Origin: Gammaproteobacteria bacterium
GTDB taxonomy: Bacteria > Pseudomonadota > Gammaproteobacteria > Enterobacterales > Kangiellaceae
Direction of reading: 5' to 3'
Assembly: GCA_013372875.1 (NCBI GenBank)
Contig: JABXIW010000046.1
Coordinates: 1 to 17,511, forward strand
Length of the DNA: 17,511 nucleotides
Shown piece by piece: positions 7,533-14,932 of this stretch. Position numbers and translations under genes: made by a program. Below the pieces are notes generated by a model. That model was not told the DNA's origin. It saw only the letters and a program-made list of their open reading frames with translations, and did not search any database. The first letter of the stretch is position 1; every line of letters begins with the position of its first letter.

Positions 7533-7562
7533 TCTATACTATTTAGACGCCCAGTGTAGCAA
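7533..7562 (-). promoter_or_regulatory. Possible promoter of the sigma/anti-sigma operon
   Basis: On the minus strand TTGCTA (7557-7562) is followed after 18 bases by TATAGA (7533-7538), each matching 4 of 6 consensus positions. It would give a leader of about 20 bases before the TTG start. This is a weak candidate. Confidence 0.25.
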
Positions 7563-7581
7563 AAAGGTTTAGTTTGGCCAT

Positions 7582-7609
7582 AAAAAAGCCCCACTCATCA
7601 GCAGGGCTT
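7582..7609 (-). terminator. Terminator after the DUF2333 gene
   Basis: AAGCCC (7586-7591) and GGGCTT (7604-7609) can pair across a 12-base loop. On the minus strand the stem runs into six T. It lies 15 bases past the stop of the DUF2333 gene and separates it from the sigma operon. The stem is short, so confidence is moderate. Confidence 0.65.
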
Positions 7610-7623
7610 AAATCAAATAAGCT

Positions 7624-8622
7624 CTATCCGCGTTTTAACAGTTCTATTAAATCTATCAGTGCGGCATTGGCTCTGGATATGTAAGATGACATGACCAGTG
7701 AGTGATTGGCGACAAAGCCAAATTCGCGGCCATTAACGACCATCGGACTCCAAATCGGCTCTTGCGTGGCTTCTAGCTCTAAAATGATTTGGCGGAAACT
7801 GGCTTGGGCATTTTTATCTTTGATTACTGAGTCGAAGTCTTCTTCAGCGGCCTTCATCATTTGCACCATAGCCCAGGTTGAGCCACGAGCTTCCCAGAAG
7901 ATATCGTCAATTTCAAGCCAAGGAGTTTTGACTTCTACCAGTTGACCACTATTAGTTGATTGCTGGGCGGACTTATCACCAGCCAGATCGGTATTGATTC
8001 GAGTTCGCCCTACACTAGCGCTTAGTCGTTGCGATAAAGAACCAAGACGTTTGCTGACAAAGTATAACCAAGAACGCAAATTATCGGCTCTGGCATAAAA
8101 CTGTGTATTGGTAATTTCGCTATCCACCAAGTCATCGCGATACTCGCGCAGATGATCGATACCTTTTCTATACTGACCTTCAGCACTAGGGAAAATCCAT
8201 TTGGTGTGAGCAATATTAAAACGCTCTAGCGCATTACGCAGCGATAAATTCTCGGTGGATTGAGATTGAGCGCGGCTAATATCATCACGCAAAACCGTCA
8301 CCATATCGCGCACCTGAACCATAACGCCAAACTCAAAGGCAGGCATGTTGTCCATCATAACGCTCGGCGGCAAAATATCATTACTCAGAAAGCCGCCGCT
8401 TTTATCGAGCAAAGATTCTGCAACTCGGGCGGTGGTTTCAACGGTTAAATAACCAATCGGTGGTTCACCCGCAGGGAAGCTTTGACGAACTTGCACCGTA
8501 TCAATCGGATCAGGCTCACTGCTCCAAACAAATGCCAAAACGATCATCGCAACCACTATCAATAACAGGGTTACCAAAATTGCGCTTAGCTTTTTTCTTT
8601 TTTTAGGTAATGTCTCTTCCAT
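7624..8622 (-). CDS. DUF2333 family membrane protein
   Basis: This 332-residue protein has a basic N-terminus, one membrane helix (about residues 12-33) and a long periplasmic part. It matches what I know of the proteobacterial DUF2333 family: IGYLTVETTARVAESLLDK (56-74), GGFLSNDILPP (76-86), DNMPAFEFGV (91-100), RAQSQSTE (117-124), FYARADNL (175-182) and the highly conserved SLSQRLSASVG (195-205). No biochemical function is established for this family to my knowledge, and I see no catalytic motif. The start is clear: ATG 8622 has GAAGGA a few bases upstream. It lies 26 bases after the copper-chaperone gene on the same strand, so the two are probably cotranscribed. Confidence 0.85.
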   Translation of the reverse strand: MEETLPKKRKKLSAILVTLLLIVVAMIVLAFVWSSEPDPIDTVQVRQSFPAGEPPIGYLTVETTARVAESLLDKSGGFLSNDILPPSVMMDNMPAFEFGVMVQVRDMVTVLRDDISRAQSQSTENLSLRNALERFNIAHTKWIFPSAEGQYRKGIDHLREYRDDLVDSEITNTQFYARADNLRSWLYFVSKRLGSLSQRLSASVGRTRINTDLAGDKSAQQSTNSGQLVEVKTPWLEIDDIFWEARGSTWAMVQMMKAAEEDFDSVIKDKNAQASFRQIILELEATQEPIWSPMVVNGREFGFVANHSLVMSSYISRANAALIDLIELLKRG

Positions 8623-8648
8623 AATTCCTTCTTCAGTAAAAAACTGCT

Positions 8649-9125
8649 TTATTTAGCTTGGCGTACTTGAAACGGAACTGCAAGCGGTTCGCGCCCCGCA
8701 AAATGTAAAAGAATATTATAGCGTTGATTCGTTTCTAATGGCTCTTTGACGCCCATAACCATGATATGCAGCCCACCAGGTTTAAATTCAAGCTGATCAA
8801 TAATTTCCAGTTGATCTTGGTGTAGCATTTTGGCCATTCCATCCACCACTTTTGATTCGTGGATCATTCCCATATTAGCCCATTCAATCGACACATCCTC
8901 TAAAATCAAAGGCTTATCACTGCTGTTTTGAACGGTCATAAAACCTGCAGTATTAGATACGCCTTGGGGCATTTTACGCAACCATGGGTTAATAATTTGG
9001 ATATCACCACTTTCAAAGAAATAAACATCTTGTGGCTTTTTTTTATCCTTGTCGCAGGCACTTAATGATAAAAGCACCAAGAAAAGAAATGTTACAGATA
9101 ACCCATTTTTTAGTAATTTTGCCAT
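8649..9125 (-). CDS. PCu(A)C-type copper chaperone lipoprotein
   Basis: This 158-residue exported lipoprotein has a hydrophobic signal and the lipobox LSAC with Cys24 as the probable lipidation site, followed by a lysine-rich stretch. The rest is a PCu(A)C domain: NPWLRKMPQGVSNTAGFM (46-63) and the copper site formed by His89, Met100 and the GGLHIMVMG segment (His120, Met122). PCu(A)C proteins bind Cu(I) in the periplasm and help load the CuA or CuB centres of cytochrome c oxidases. The spacing between Met100 and His120 is 19 residues, slightly shorter than the usual 21. The frame runs to 9191, but ATG 9125 gives a proper signal peptide. It has no strong ribosome-binding site and is divergent from the FAH-family gene. 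Confidence 0.88.
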   Translation of the reverse strand: MAKLLKNGLSVTFLFLVLLSLSACDKDKKKPQDVYFFESGDIQIINPWLRKMPQGVSNTAGFMTVQNSSDKPLILEDVSIEWANMGMIHESKVVDGMAKMLHQDQLEIIDQLEFKPGGLHIMVMGVKEPLETNQRYNILLHFAGREPLAVPFQVRQAK

Positions 9126-9204
9126 GAGGATTGGTGATTCTTGTATTTCAGAAATAAAGTCGATATTGTACTGAGAAATCAAAATCAGCACTAGTAGAAG
9201 CGCT

Positions 9205-9882
9205 ATGAGTTACGCATTTGAACCTAGCATTAGCAGCATTCCAATTTTGGGCTCTGATATGGAGTTTCCAGTTCGCCGCATCTTTTGCGTGGGTAGAAAT
9301 TATGCTGAGCATGCCATTGAGATGGGACATTCTGAGCGTGAGGCGCCTTTTTTCTTTACTAAACCCGCCGATGCAATAGTCGTTAACCCTAATTCCATAG
9401 ACTATCCGTCAATGACCCATAATTTGCATCATGAAATCGAGTTAGTGATCGCCATAGGTAAAACGGGATTTGAGGTTCCAGCCGACAAGGCTTGGGACTT
9501 TGTGTTTGGTTATGCGCTGGGTATCGATCTAACCAAACGTGATTTACAATCTGAATATAAAGCTAAATCACGCCCATGGGATCTGGCGAAAGGCTTTGAT
9601 CAGTCTGCACCCATCAGTTCAATTTTGCCTTTTAAGAATTTAGGTGAAGTTACTAGTGGCGTAATTCAACTCTCAGTAAATGGAGAGGTAAAACAAAAAG
9701 GTGATATCAGCCAAATGATCTGGTCAATTCCAGAAATCATTGCTGAGTTATCGAAACATATTGAATTAAAAGCTGGCGACTTAATTTTTACCGGAACACC
9801 AAGTGGGGTTGGCGAGATTAAAAAAGGCCAAGAAGTTTCTGCAAACTATCTTGACCTTAATTTAAACTTTAAACTTACTTAA
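9205..9882 (+). CDS. Fumarylacetoacetate hydrolase family protein
   Basis: This 225-residue cytoplasmic protein is of the FAH family, in the short single-domain group that includes E. coli YcgM and human FAHD1. The divalent-metal ligands are visible: Glu77 and Glu79 in HHEIELV and Asp108 in GIDLTKRD. GRNY (30-33), KGFD (129-132) and GTPSGVG (197-203) are conserved family motifs. Members hydrolyse acylpyruvates or decarboxylate or tautomerise oxaloacetate; the sequence does not say which. No aromatic-degradation genes surround it, which makes a housekeeping keto-acid role more likely. ATG 9205 has a weak AGAAG-like site upstream. Its stop overlaps the stop of the convergent metallo-hydrolase gene by 3 bases or so, with no terminator between. 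Confidence 0.92.
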   Translation: MSYAFEPSISSIPILGSDMEFPVRRIFCVGRNYAEHAIEMGHSEREAPFFFTKPADAIVVNPNSIDYPSMTHNLHHEIELVIAIGKTGFEVPADKAWDFVFGYALGIDLTKRDLQSEYKAKSRPWDLAKGFDQSAPISSILPFKNLGEVTSGVIQLSVNGEVKQKGDISQMIWSIPEIIAELSKHIELKAGDLIFTGTPSGVGEIKKGQEVSANYLDLNLNFKLT

Positions 9883-10784
9883 AGACTATTATAAATCGAA
9901 GTGAGGATCTGCTCAGGTTTAATGAAAGCCTTACCATTTTTCTCATCGTATTTTGCACTTGGCTTAGCCGCAATAGTTTCTTCAAGTGATTTACCATCAG
10001 CTTTTAATGCTGCTACCTTGTCACGAATATCTTTTAGCATCGCAACATAAGCCGTCATATCCGCTTTCGACGCCATCGGGCCATGGCCTGGAATGATTTG
10101 GGTTTCATCATTGGCTAAGCTCAAGCCAGTTTCTAGTGCATGAATATAACCATCTATCGAACCACCAGAGTGCAAATCAATGAATGGATAACCAATTTTG
10201 AAATAACAATCGCCCATATGCAGCACATTATCTTCTTCAAAATAAATTAGCGAGTCGCCATCGGTATGAGCATTCGCCACATGCACAATGCGCATATTGT
10301 CATTGTTGAGCTTTAAGCTCATTTCTTTTTGGTAAGTCACAGTAGGCTGGGCAACTTTTGGGGCAGGTTCAAATACACGATTAAAAGCCTTCATTTCTTG
10401 GCGAGTGCTTAGGCGCTGATAAACATTTTCATGGGCTACAATGGTTGCACCCTCTTTGCCTAAGTTTTCGTTACCGCCAGTGTGATCAAAGTGCCAATGA
10501 GTATTGATCACATAGCTCACAGGAGCATCGGTAATTTCATCAATTGCCGCATTGATTTTATCGCTTAATTGAGCAAATTGGTCATCAATAATATAAGCAC
10601 CGTCATCCCCTACCGATAAACCTATGTTACCGCCCTGACCAAATAACACGTAAATCCCATCGGTTAGTTTTTGCACCTTGATTTCAACTTCCGGTCTTTG
10701 TTCGCCATGGGCAAAAGCATTGGTAGTCAGCCCCATAGCCAAAACCATCGAAGCCGCTGACCAGGTTAGTTTTTTCTTGAACAT
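9879..10784 (-). CDS. Exported MBL-fold metallo-hydrolase
   Basis: This 301-residue metallo-beta-lactamase-fold protein has a Sec signal peptide (about residues 1-25, ending AFA). The dinuclear metal site appears complete: HWHFDH (His96, His98, Asp100, His101), His173 in NAHTDGD, Asp192 in MGDC and His234 in PGHGP. The Asp at 192 follows the glyoxalase II-like pattern rather than the Cys of class B1 lactamases, although Cys193 is adjacent. It is a periplasmic hydrolase of unknown substrate; a beta-lactamase function is not implied. ATG 10784 has a strong AGGAG five bases upstream, which rules out the longer frame to 10982. It is divergent from the M20 gene and convergent with the FAH-family gene, the stop codons overlapping. 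Confidence 0.88.
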   Translation of the reverse strand: MFKKKLTWSAASMVLAMGLTTNAFAHGEQRPEVEIKVQKLTDGIYVLFGQGGNIGLSVGDDGAYIIDDQFAQLSDKINAAIDEITDAPVSYVINTHWHFDHTGGNENLGKEGATIVAHENVYQRLSTRQEMKAFNRVFEPAPKVAQPTVTYQKEMSLKLNNDNMRIVHVANAHTDGDSLIYFEEDNVLHMGDCYFKIGYPFIDLHSGGSIDGYIHALETGLSLANDETQIIPGHGPMASKADMTAYVAMLKDIRDKVAALKADGKSLEETIAAKPSAKYDEKNGKAFIKPEQILTSIYNSL

Positions 10785-10823
10785 AAGCACTCCTAGCAAT
10801 TTGTGTATAGATAATGACCACAG

Positions 10824-10853
10824 TTTACAGAAATCCGCCAAAGAGTGTAGAGT
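10824..10853 (+). promoter_or_regulatory. Possible promoter of the M20/APC/DUF202 operon
   Basis: TTTACA (10824-10829, 5 of 6 to consensus) and TAGAGT (10848-10853, 4 of 6) are 18 bases apart and lie about 45 bases before the M20 start. This is a reasonable candidate in the 115-base divergent region. Confidence 0.4.
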
Positions 10854-10899
10854 AGAGTTTGTAACTTTTAATGACTGGATTGCCAAGGGAGTAGTCGCT

Positions 10900-12336
10900 A
10901 TGAATTTCGATATTAGCCAAGCACAAGTCTTTATTGACCAAAAGTGGGATGAGGAAATTATTCCAGAGCTTGTGGAATACATTAAAATTCCCTGTAAATC
11001 GCCGCATTTTGATCCTGATTGGCAAGATCATGGCTATATGGAGCAAGCTATTCAGCAAATAGCCGCTTGGTGTGAGGCGCAAAATATTCAAGGCAAGACT
11101 CTCGAAATCGTGCGCATCCAAGGTCGGACGCCAGTAATTTTTATGGAAATTCCCGCCAGTGATGGTTCAAACAATCCTGATGACGATACCATTTTGATGT
11201 ATGGGCATATGGATAAACAGCCTGAAATGGTGGGCTGGGAAGAAGGTTTAGGCCCTTGGAGCCCCGTGATTAAAAACGACAAACTCTATGGTCGTGGTGG
11301 CGCTGATGATGGTTATGCGGCATATGCCTCATTAACTGCTTTGATGGCATTAAAACGGCAAGACTTGCCTCATGCCAGAACTGTGGTGCTTATCGAAGCC
11401 TGCGAAGAATCTGGTTCCTATGATCTGCCTTATTATATTGATCAATTGCGTGATCGAATTGGTGAGCCGTCATTAGTCATTTGTTTAGATTCGGGCGCCG
11501 GAAATTATGAGCAACTCTGGTGCACTATGAGCTTAAGAGGCTTAGCGAGTGGCACTTTAAAAGTTGACGTTCTACATGAAGGTATTCATTCTGGATACGG
11601 CAGTGGTGTTGTGCCTTCCTCTTTTCGAATAATTCGCCAGCTATTAACTCGACTCGAAGATGAAAAATCAGGGCGCTTACTGCCTAAGGAATTTTTTGCC
11701 GAAATTCCTCATCAGCGTATGGAACAAACTTTAGAAGTAACCAAAGTTTTAGGTGATTCGATCGTAGAAGCGTACCCTTTAAAAGATGATACCGAACCCA
11801 TGGCCGAAAACCATTTCGAGCGATTACTTAATCGAAATTGGCGCCCAGCACTCTCTTATACGGGGATTTCAGGCATGCCCGAAATTAAAGATGCAGGCAA
11901 TGTGTTAAGACCAACAACTTCAGTAAAGTTATCTTTACGATTGCCACCTACGGCTAATAGCGAAAAAGTCACAAATAAACTAAGTGAAATCTTATTACAA
12001 GATCCGCCTTCAAATGCGCGAGTAACATTTGAAGCGGATCAATCAGCTGATGGCTGGAATGCGCCGGATGTACATCAATGGCTTGCCGATTCTTTAGAAA
12101 AGGGCTCACAAGCAGTTTATAACAAACCTGCCATGTATATGGGTGAAGGTGGCACCATTCCCTTTATGGCCATGTTGGGAGAGAAATTTCCTAAAGCCCA
12201 GTTTATGATTACTGGCGTATTGGGACCAAACTCCAACGCTCATGGTCCGAATGAATTCTTGCACATTCCTTTTGCCAAAAAACTTACCACTTGTGTGAGC
12301 CAAGTAATTGTCGATCATTTTAATCGCAAACATTAG
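10900..12336 (+). CDS. M20 family zinc metallopeptidase (dipeptidase-like)
   Basis: This 478-residue peptidase is of the M20 family and is probably cytoplasmic because no signal peptide is seen. The dinuclear zinc site is visible: His103 and Asp105 in YGHMDKQP, Asp136/Asp137 in GRGGADDGY, catalytic Glu169 and ligand Glu170 in EACEES, Asp197 in CLDSG, and the late His448 in NAHGPNE. The dimerisation insert carries HSG (near residue 236), as in carnosinase-like dipeptidases. It most likely cleaves dipeptides or short peptides; the exact substrate is unknown. ATG 10900 follows AAGGGAG (10885-10891), which excludes the frame extension to 10678 that would run into the neighbouring divergent gene. 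The next gene begins 2 bases after its stop, so they are very likely cotranscribed. Confidence 0.93.
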   Translation: MNFDISQAQVFIDQKWDEEIIPELVEYIKIPCKSPHFDPDWQDHGYMEQAIQQIAAWCEAQNIQGKTLEIVRIQGRTPVIFMEIPASDGSNNPDDDTILMYGHMDKQPEMVGWEEGLGPWSPVIKNDKLYGRGGADDGYAAYASLTALMALKRQDLPHARTVVLIEACEESGSYDLPYYIDQLRDRIGEPSLVICLDSGAGNYEQLWCTMSLRGLASGTLKVDVLHEGIHSGYGSGVVPSSFRIIRQLLTRLEDEKSGRLLPKEFFAEIPHQRMEQTLEVTKVLGDSIVEAYPLKDDTEPMAENHFERLLNRNWRPALSYTGISGMPEIKDAGNVLRPTTSVKLSLRLPPTANSEKVTNKLSEILLQDPPSNARVTFEADQSADGWNAPDVHQWLADSLEKGSQAVYNKPAMYMGEGGTIPFMAMLGEKFPKAQFMITGVLGPNSNAHGPNEFLHIPFAKKLTTCVSQVIVDHFNRKH

Positions 12337-12338
12337 TT

Positions 12339-13463
12339 ATGAATAAAGTTCGTCAAGCTACCATCACACCATTAGCCTCTATTTTTGGCAGCGGCTTTTT
12401 AGTTATTATCCCAATTTTGGATAGCATCGCGGGTCCCTACTCAGTATTAGCTATGGCATTGGTTTGTTTAATAGCTTTCGGGGTCGGCTCGGTGATTCGT
12501 TATAACATCCGCTATAACGAAGTTCCTATCGAGAAAGGTACTGCAACAAAAAGTACCATGCTATTAGAAAAGCTATCCGATATAGCATTAGTTCCTGCCT
12601 ACATTATTTCAGTAACCCTATACTTACGAATTTTATCTTCATATTTACTTGGTTTCTTTAATAATGACATCGAGCTATATGAACAATACATCACGACAGG
12701 CATCATTTTATTTATCCTCGCTATCGGTCTTAGCAAAGGTCTAAAAGCACTCGAGGGATTAGAAAAATGGGCGTTGGCGGTTACACTTTTTATTATTGCA
12801 TTAGTATTAGCTTGTTTTGCTTTCTATGACATACAAACCTGGCAGTCGGGAAACCTCACGCTATCGAAAATGCCGGAAAGAAGCTGGTGGGAGATCGCAA
12901 CAATTTTAGGTGGTACTTTGATCGTGGTGCAAGGCTTCGAAACCAGCCGCTACCTTGGTCATAAATATACAGCGACTGAACGCATTCAATCTTCCAGAAA
13001 CTCGCAAATTATTTCTACAGGGGTTTACCTATTATTTGTGCTGTTAGCCACGCCATTAACGCACTTTTTAACCGCTAAATTTAGTGATAACGCCTTAATT
13101 GATTTAGCAAAGATAGCTGCTTTTTGGCTACCAATTCCACTCGTTCTTGCCGCTATATTCAGTCAATTCAGTGCTGCGGTTGCAGATACTTTTGGCGCGA
13201 GTGGTAATATGCAAGAGTTTACCCATGATAAGTTAAGTGAAAAACTAAGCTATCTCATTATTTGCGGATTTGCTATTTTACTTTGTTGGCTGGCTAATAC
13301 TGGGCAAATTTTAGCGTTAGCTTCGCGAGCTTTTGCTTTTTACTACTTGATACAGTGCTTGGTGGCTTTAACAAACTGTAAAAGTTTTGCCAAACAAGCA
13401 TTGTTTAGTTTACTCGCGGTAATTTTGTTATTTATTACTGTATTTGCAGTACCGGCAGGATAA
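12339..13463 (+). CDS. APC-superfamily-like membrane transporter
   Basis: This is a 374-residue integral membrane protein with about eleven hydrophobic segments. I place it tentatively in the amino acid-polyamine-organocation (LeuT-fold) superfamily. The first helix has the broken, glycine-rich pattern FGSGFL (16-21), and a central helix carries VVQGFETSRYLG (196-207), like the GFE motif of helix 6 in amino-acid permeases. It is shorter than most permeases (usually 430 or more residues). It starts 2 bases after the M20 peptidase stop and precedes the DUF202 gene by 4 bases. A role in taking up or moving amino acids or peptides handled by that peptidase fits the context but is inference. Confidence 0.6.
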   Translation: MNKVRQATITPLASIFGSGFLVIIPILDSIAGPYSVLAMALVCLIAFGVGSVIRYNIRYNEVPIEKGTATKSTMLLEKLSDIALVPAYIISVTLYLRILSSYLLGFFNNDIELYEQYITTGIILFILAIGLSKGLKALEGLEKWALAVTLFIIALVLACFAFYDIQTWQSGNLTLSKMPERSWWEIATILGGTLIVVQGFETSRYLGHKYTATERIQSSRNSQIISTGVYLLFVLLATPLTHFLTAKFSDNALIDLAKIAAFWLPIPLVLAAIFSQFSAAVADTFGASGNMQEFTHDKLSEKLSYLIICGFAILLCWLANTGQILALASRAFAFYYLIQCLVALTNCKSFAKQALFSLLAVILLFITVFAVPAG

Positions 13464-13467
13464 ATTT

Positions 13468-13746
13468 ATGGATCAAATACCCGTTGATAGCTTTAAGCTG
13501 GCCATATTGAGAACTCGCTTGTCTAATACTCGAACACTGTTGGCCTATATCAAAACCTCTATTGGCTTATTTTTGGCCGCCTTTGGTTTAATCAAGTTTG
13601 TAGAGGACTATCCGATTTTAGATTATGCAGGCTGGATGCTGGGATTTAGTTCAATAGCCGTAGCGATTTACGGCTATTGGAATTATTTTAAAGTGAAGCA
13701 ATTTATTAATGATGAAGAGTCACAAATCACTCCTAGCGAGTCTTAG
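13468..13746 (+). CDS. DUF202 family small membrane protein
   Basis: This 92-residue protein matches DUF202. It has the conserved LSNTRTLLAYIKTSIGL segment (residues 18-34) leading into a first membrane helix, then a second membrane helix (about 53-75) and a polar C-terminus. The family is widespread but its function is not well defined; some members are linked to vacuolar or transporter accessory proteins in eukaryotes. ATG 13468 is preceded by CAGGA with about 7 bases of spacing; the upstream frame start at 13444 overlaps the permease and is not used. It is the third gene of the tight operon and ends 1 base from the stop of the convergent phospholipase gene. Confidence 0.85.
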   Translation: MDQIPVDSFKLAILRTRLSNTRTLLAYIKTSIGLFLAAFGLIKFVEDYPILDYAGWMLGFSSIAVAIYGYWNYFKVKQFINDEESQITPSES

Positions 13747-13747
13747 T

Positions 13748-14821
13748 TTATAACCAGTCGGTTAAGACAAAACCCACACCAAGACGGTTGGTACGACGGT
13801 TATAGTCAATCAAACTTTCTCCATAACCATTAAAATACTGCACATAACCGCGCAGCTTGCCCTTTTCATCTAACGGGAAAGTCCAATCAAATTGCACAGC
13901 GCCTTTATTATCACTACGCAAGTTATTTCTGAGCATAATCCCAAAGTTATGCTCATCCCACTGATAACGCGTTTGCAACTCAAAATAGCCCATGTAATCA
14001 TCGATATCAGGATTATCATCACCTTCGGGATCGAGCGGATCTTCCTTTTCATCTTCAGGAATGCGCCACCAAGGTCTAAAGGCTAAAACCCAACGATCTT
14101 TTTCAAATGCCCATTCGGTGTATAAACGATTCCAGCTTCTGGAGCTTAAACCACTGCGACCATTGGATTGATGTTCAACACCCAACGAAAACGCAGGGAT
14201 TTGCCACCCCCCCAATTTCCAATCGGTGGACCAAGCAGCAAAAATTTCGGGTTGATGATTAGTCTCGCGGAAAGGACTCGAAACTTCTGAATTGTAGGCT
14301 TGCCAATAAGACTGGCCGGTATATGCAAAAAACAAAGCGCTGTTTTTACCAAATGGGGCTTCCCAGAAAGGGGTTTTAAAGCTCACTTGGAATTTGATTT
14401 CTACGTTATCAATGTCCCGCTCATCGCCAGCCAAATCAAAACCCTCATTATTTGGGCTATTATTAAATGTTAGTGGCAAAATATAGTTTGGCTTGTGCGG
14501 CAAAATAGCGAAACGGTTATTACGTGCGCGATATTCTTGGCGCAAACGGTCTTTGACCAAAGTAGAGTCTTTTTTTACTTCTTGATTCACAATATCTTCT
14601 GGCGTAATCACCAGAGTCTCTTCAGACTGTTGCTTCTGTTTAGCTTGCTCGGCGACAAGCTGCTCCTGAAGCTGCTGCTCACAACGTTCTTTTAACTCGG
14701 CAACAGTTGTCTCATCGGCAGCGGTCGCTAGCTCCTCAATTAAACATTTCTGTAGCTCTTCATCAGCTTGAGCCAATGCTGGAGCAAATAAAACCAAACC
14801 TACTAATAGATAACGAAACAT
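13748..14821 (-). CDS. pldA: Outer-membrane phospholipase A (OMPLA)
   Basis: This 357-residue outer-membrane beta-barrel hydrolyses phospholipids that have slipped into the outer leaflet. A signal peptide (1-19, cleaved after AQA) is followed by an E/Q-rich helical extension (about 20-105) with Cys26 and Cys47, and then the barrel. The catalytic triad is clear: His217 and Ser219 in EHQSNG and Asn231 in SRSWNR, matching H142, S144 and N156 of E. coli PldA. YGESLIDYN (333-341) and the C-terminal strand ending in Leu357 are also conserved. It is longer than the E. coli protein (289), mainly in the N-terminal extension, with an acidic loop at 256-274. ATG 14821 has AAGG 8 bases upstream, so the extension to 14869 is rejected. 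Confidence 0.96.
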   Translation of the reverse strand: MFRYLLVGLVLFAPALAQADEELQKCLIEELATAADETTVAELKERCEQQLQEQLVAEQAKQKQQSEETLVITPEDIVNQEVKKDSTLVKDRLRQEYRARNNRFAILPHKPNYILPLTFNNSPNNEGFDLAGDERDIDNVEIKFQVSFKTPFWEAPFGKNSALFFAYTGQSYWQAYNSEVSSPFRETNHQPEIFAAWSTDWKLGGWQIPAFSLGVEHQSNGRSGLSSRSWNRLYTEWAFEKDRWVLAFRPWWRIPEDEKEDPLDPEGDDNPDIDDYMGYFELQTRYQWDEHNFGIMLRNNLRSDNKGAVQFDWTFPLDEKGKLRGYVQYFNGYGESLIDYNRRTNRLGVGFVLTDWL

Positions 14822-14849
14822 AAAAAAGCCTTGTAGAAAAATTAAGCAG

Positions 14850-14858
14850 ATTGTACCA
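14850..14858 (-). promoter_or_regulatory. Probable extended -10 promoter of pldA
   Basis: On the minus strand TGGTACAAT (14850-14858) is an extended -10 element 5 of 6 to TATAAT. No good -35 is present at 17 bases, which is common for extended -10 promoters. It lies about 30 bases before the pldA start. Confidence 0.5.
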
Positions 14859-14888
14859 GAACTAACCATTGAGCAAAGTATTTGCCAT

Positions 14889-14913
14889 AAAAAAAGGAGC
14901 CTAATGGCCCCTT
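14889..14913 (-). terminator. Terminator of the M16 peptidase gene
   Basis: AAGGGGCC and GGCTCCTT on the minus strand (14906-14913 and 14894-14901) pair as an 8-bp stem with an ATTA loop and one G-U wobble, followed by a T run (A at 14889-14895 on the plus strand). It lies about 20 bases beyond the peptidase stop, before the pldA promoter. Confidence 0.8.
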
Positions 14914-14932
14914 CTTTTCAGATTTTTATAAT

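Noticed and set aside
9879..10784. Beta-lactamase resistance gene
   Set aside because: Only the MBL fold is shown; ligand pattern is glyoxalase-like, so a resistance function is unsupported.
10678..10899. Upstream extension of the M20 peptidase frame
   Set aside because: It overlaps the signal-peptide region of the divergent MBL gene, and ATG 10900 has a strong ribosome-binding sequence.
10785..10982. Upstream extension of the MBL-fold hydrolase frame
   Set aside because: It would bury the signal peptide; ATG 10784 has AGGAG at proper spacing.
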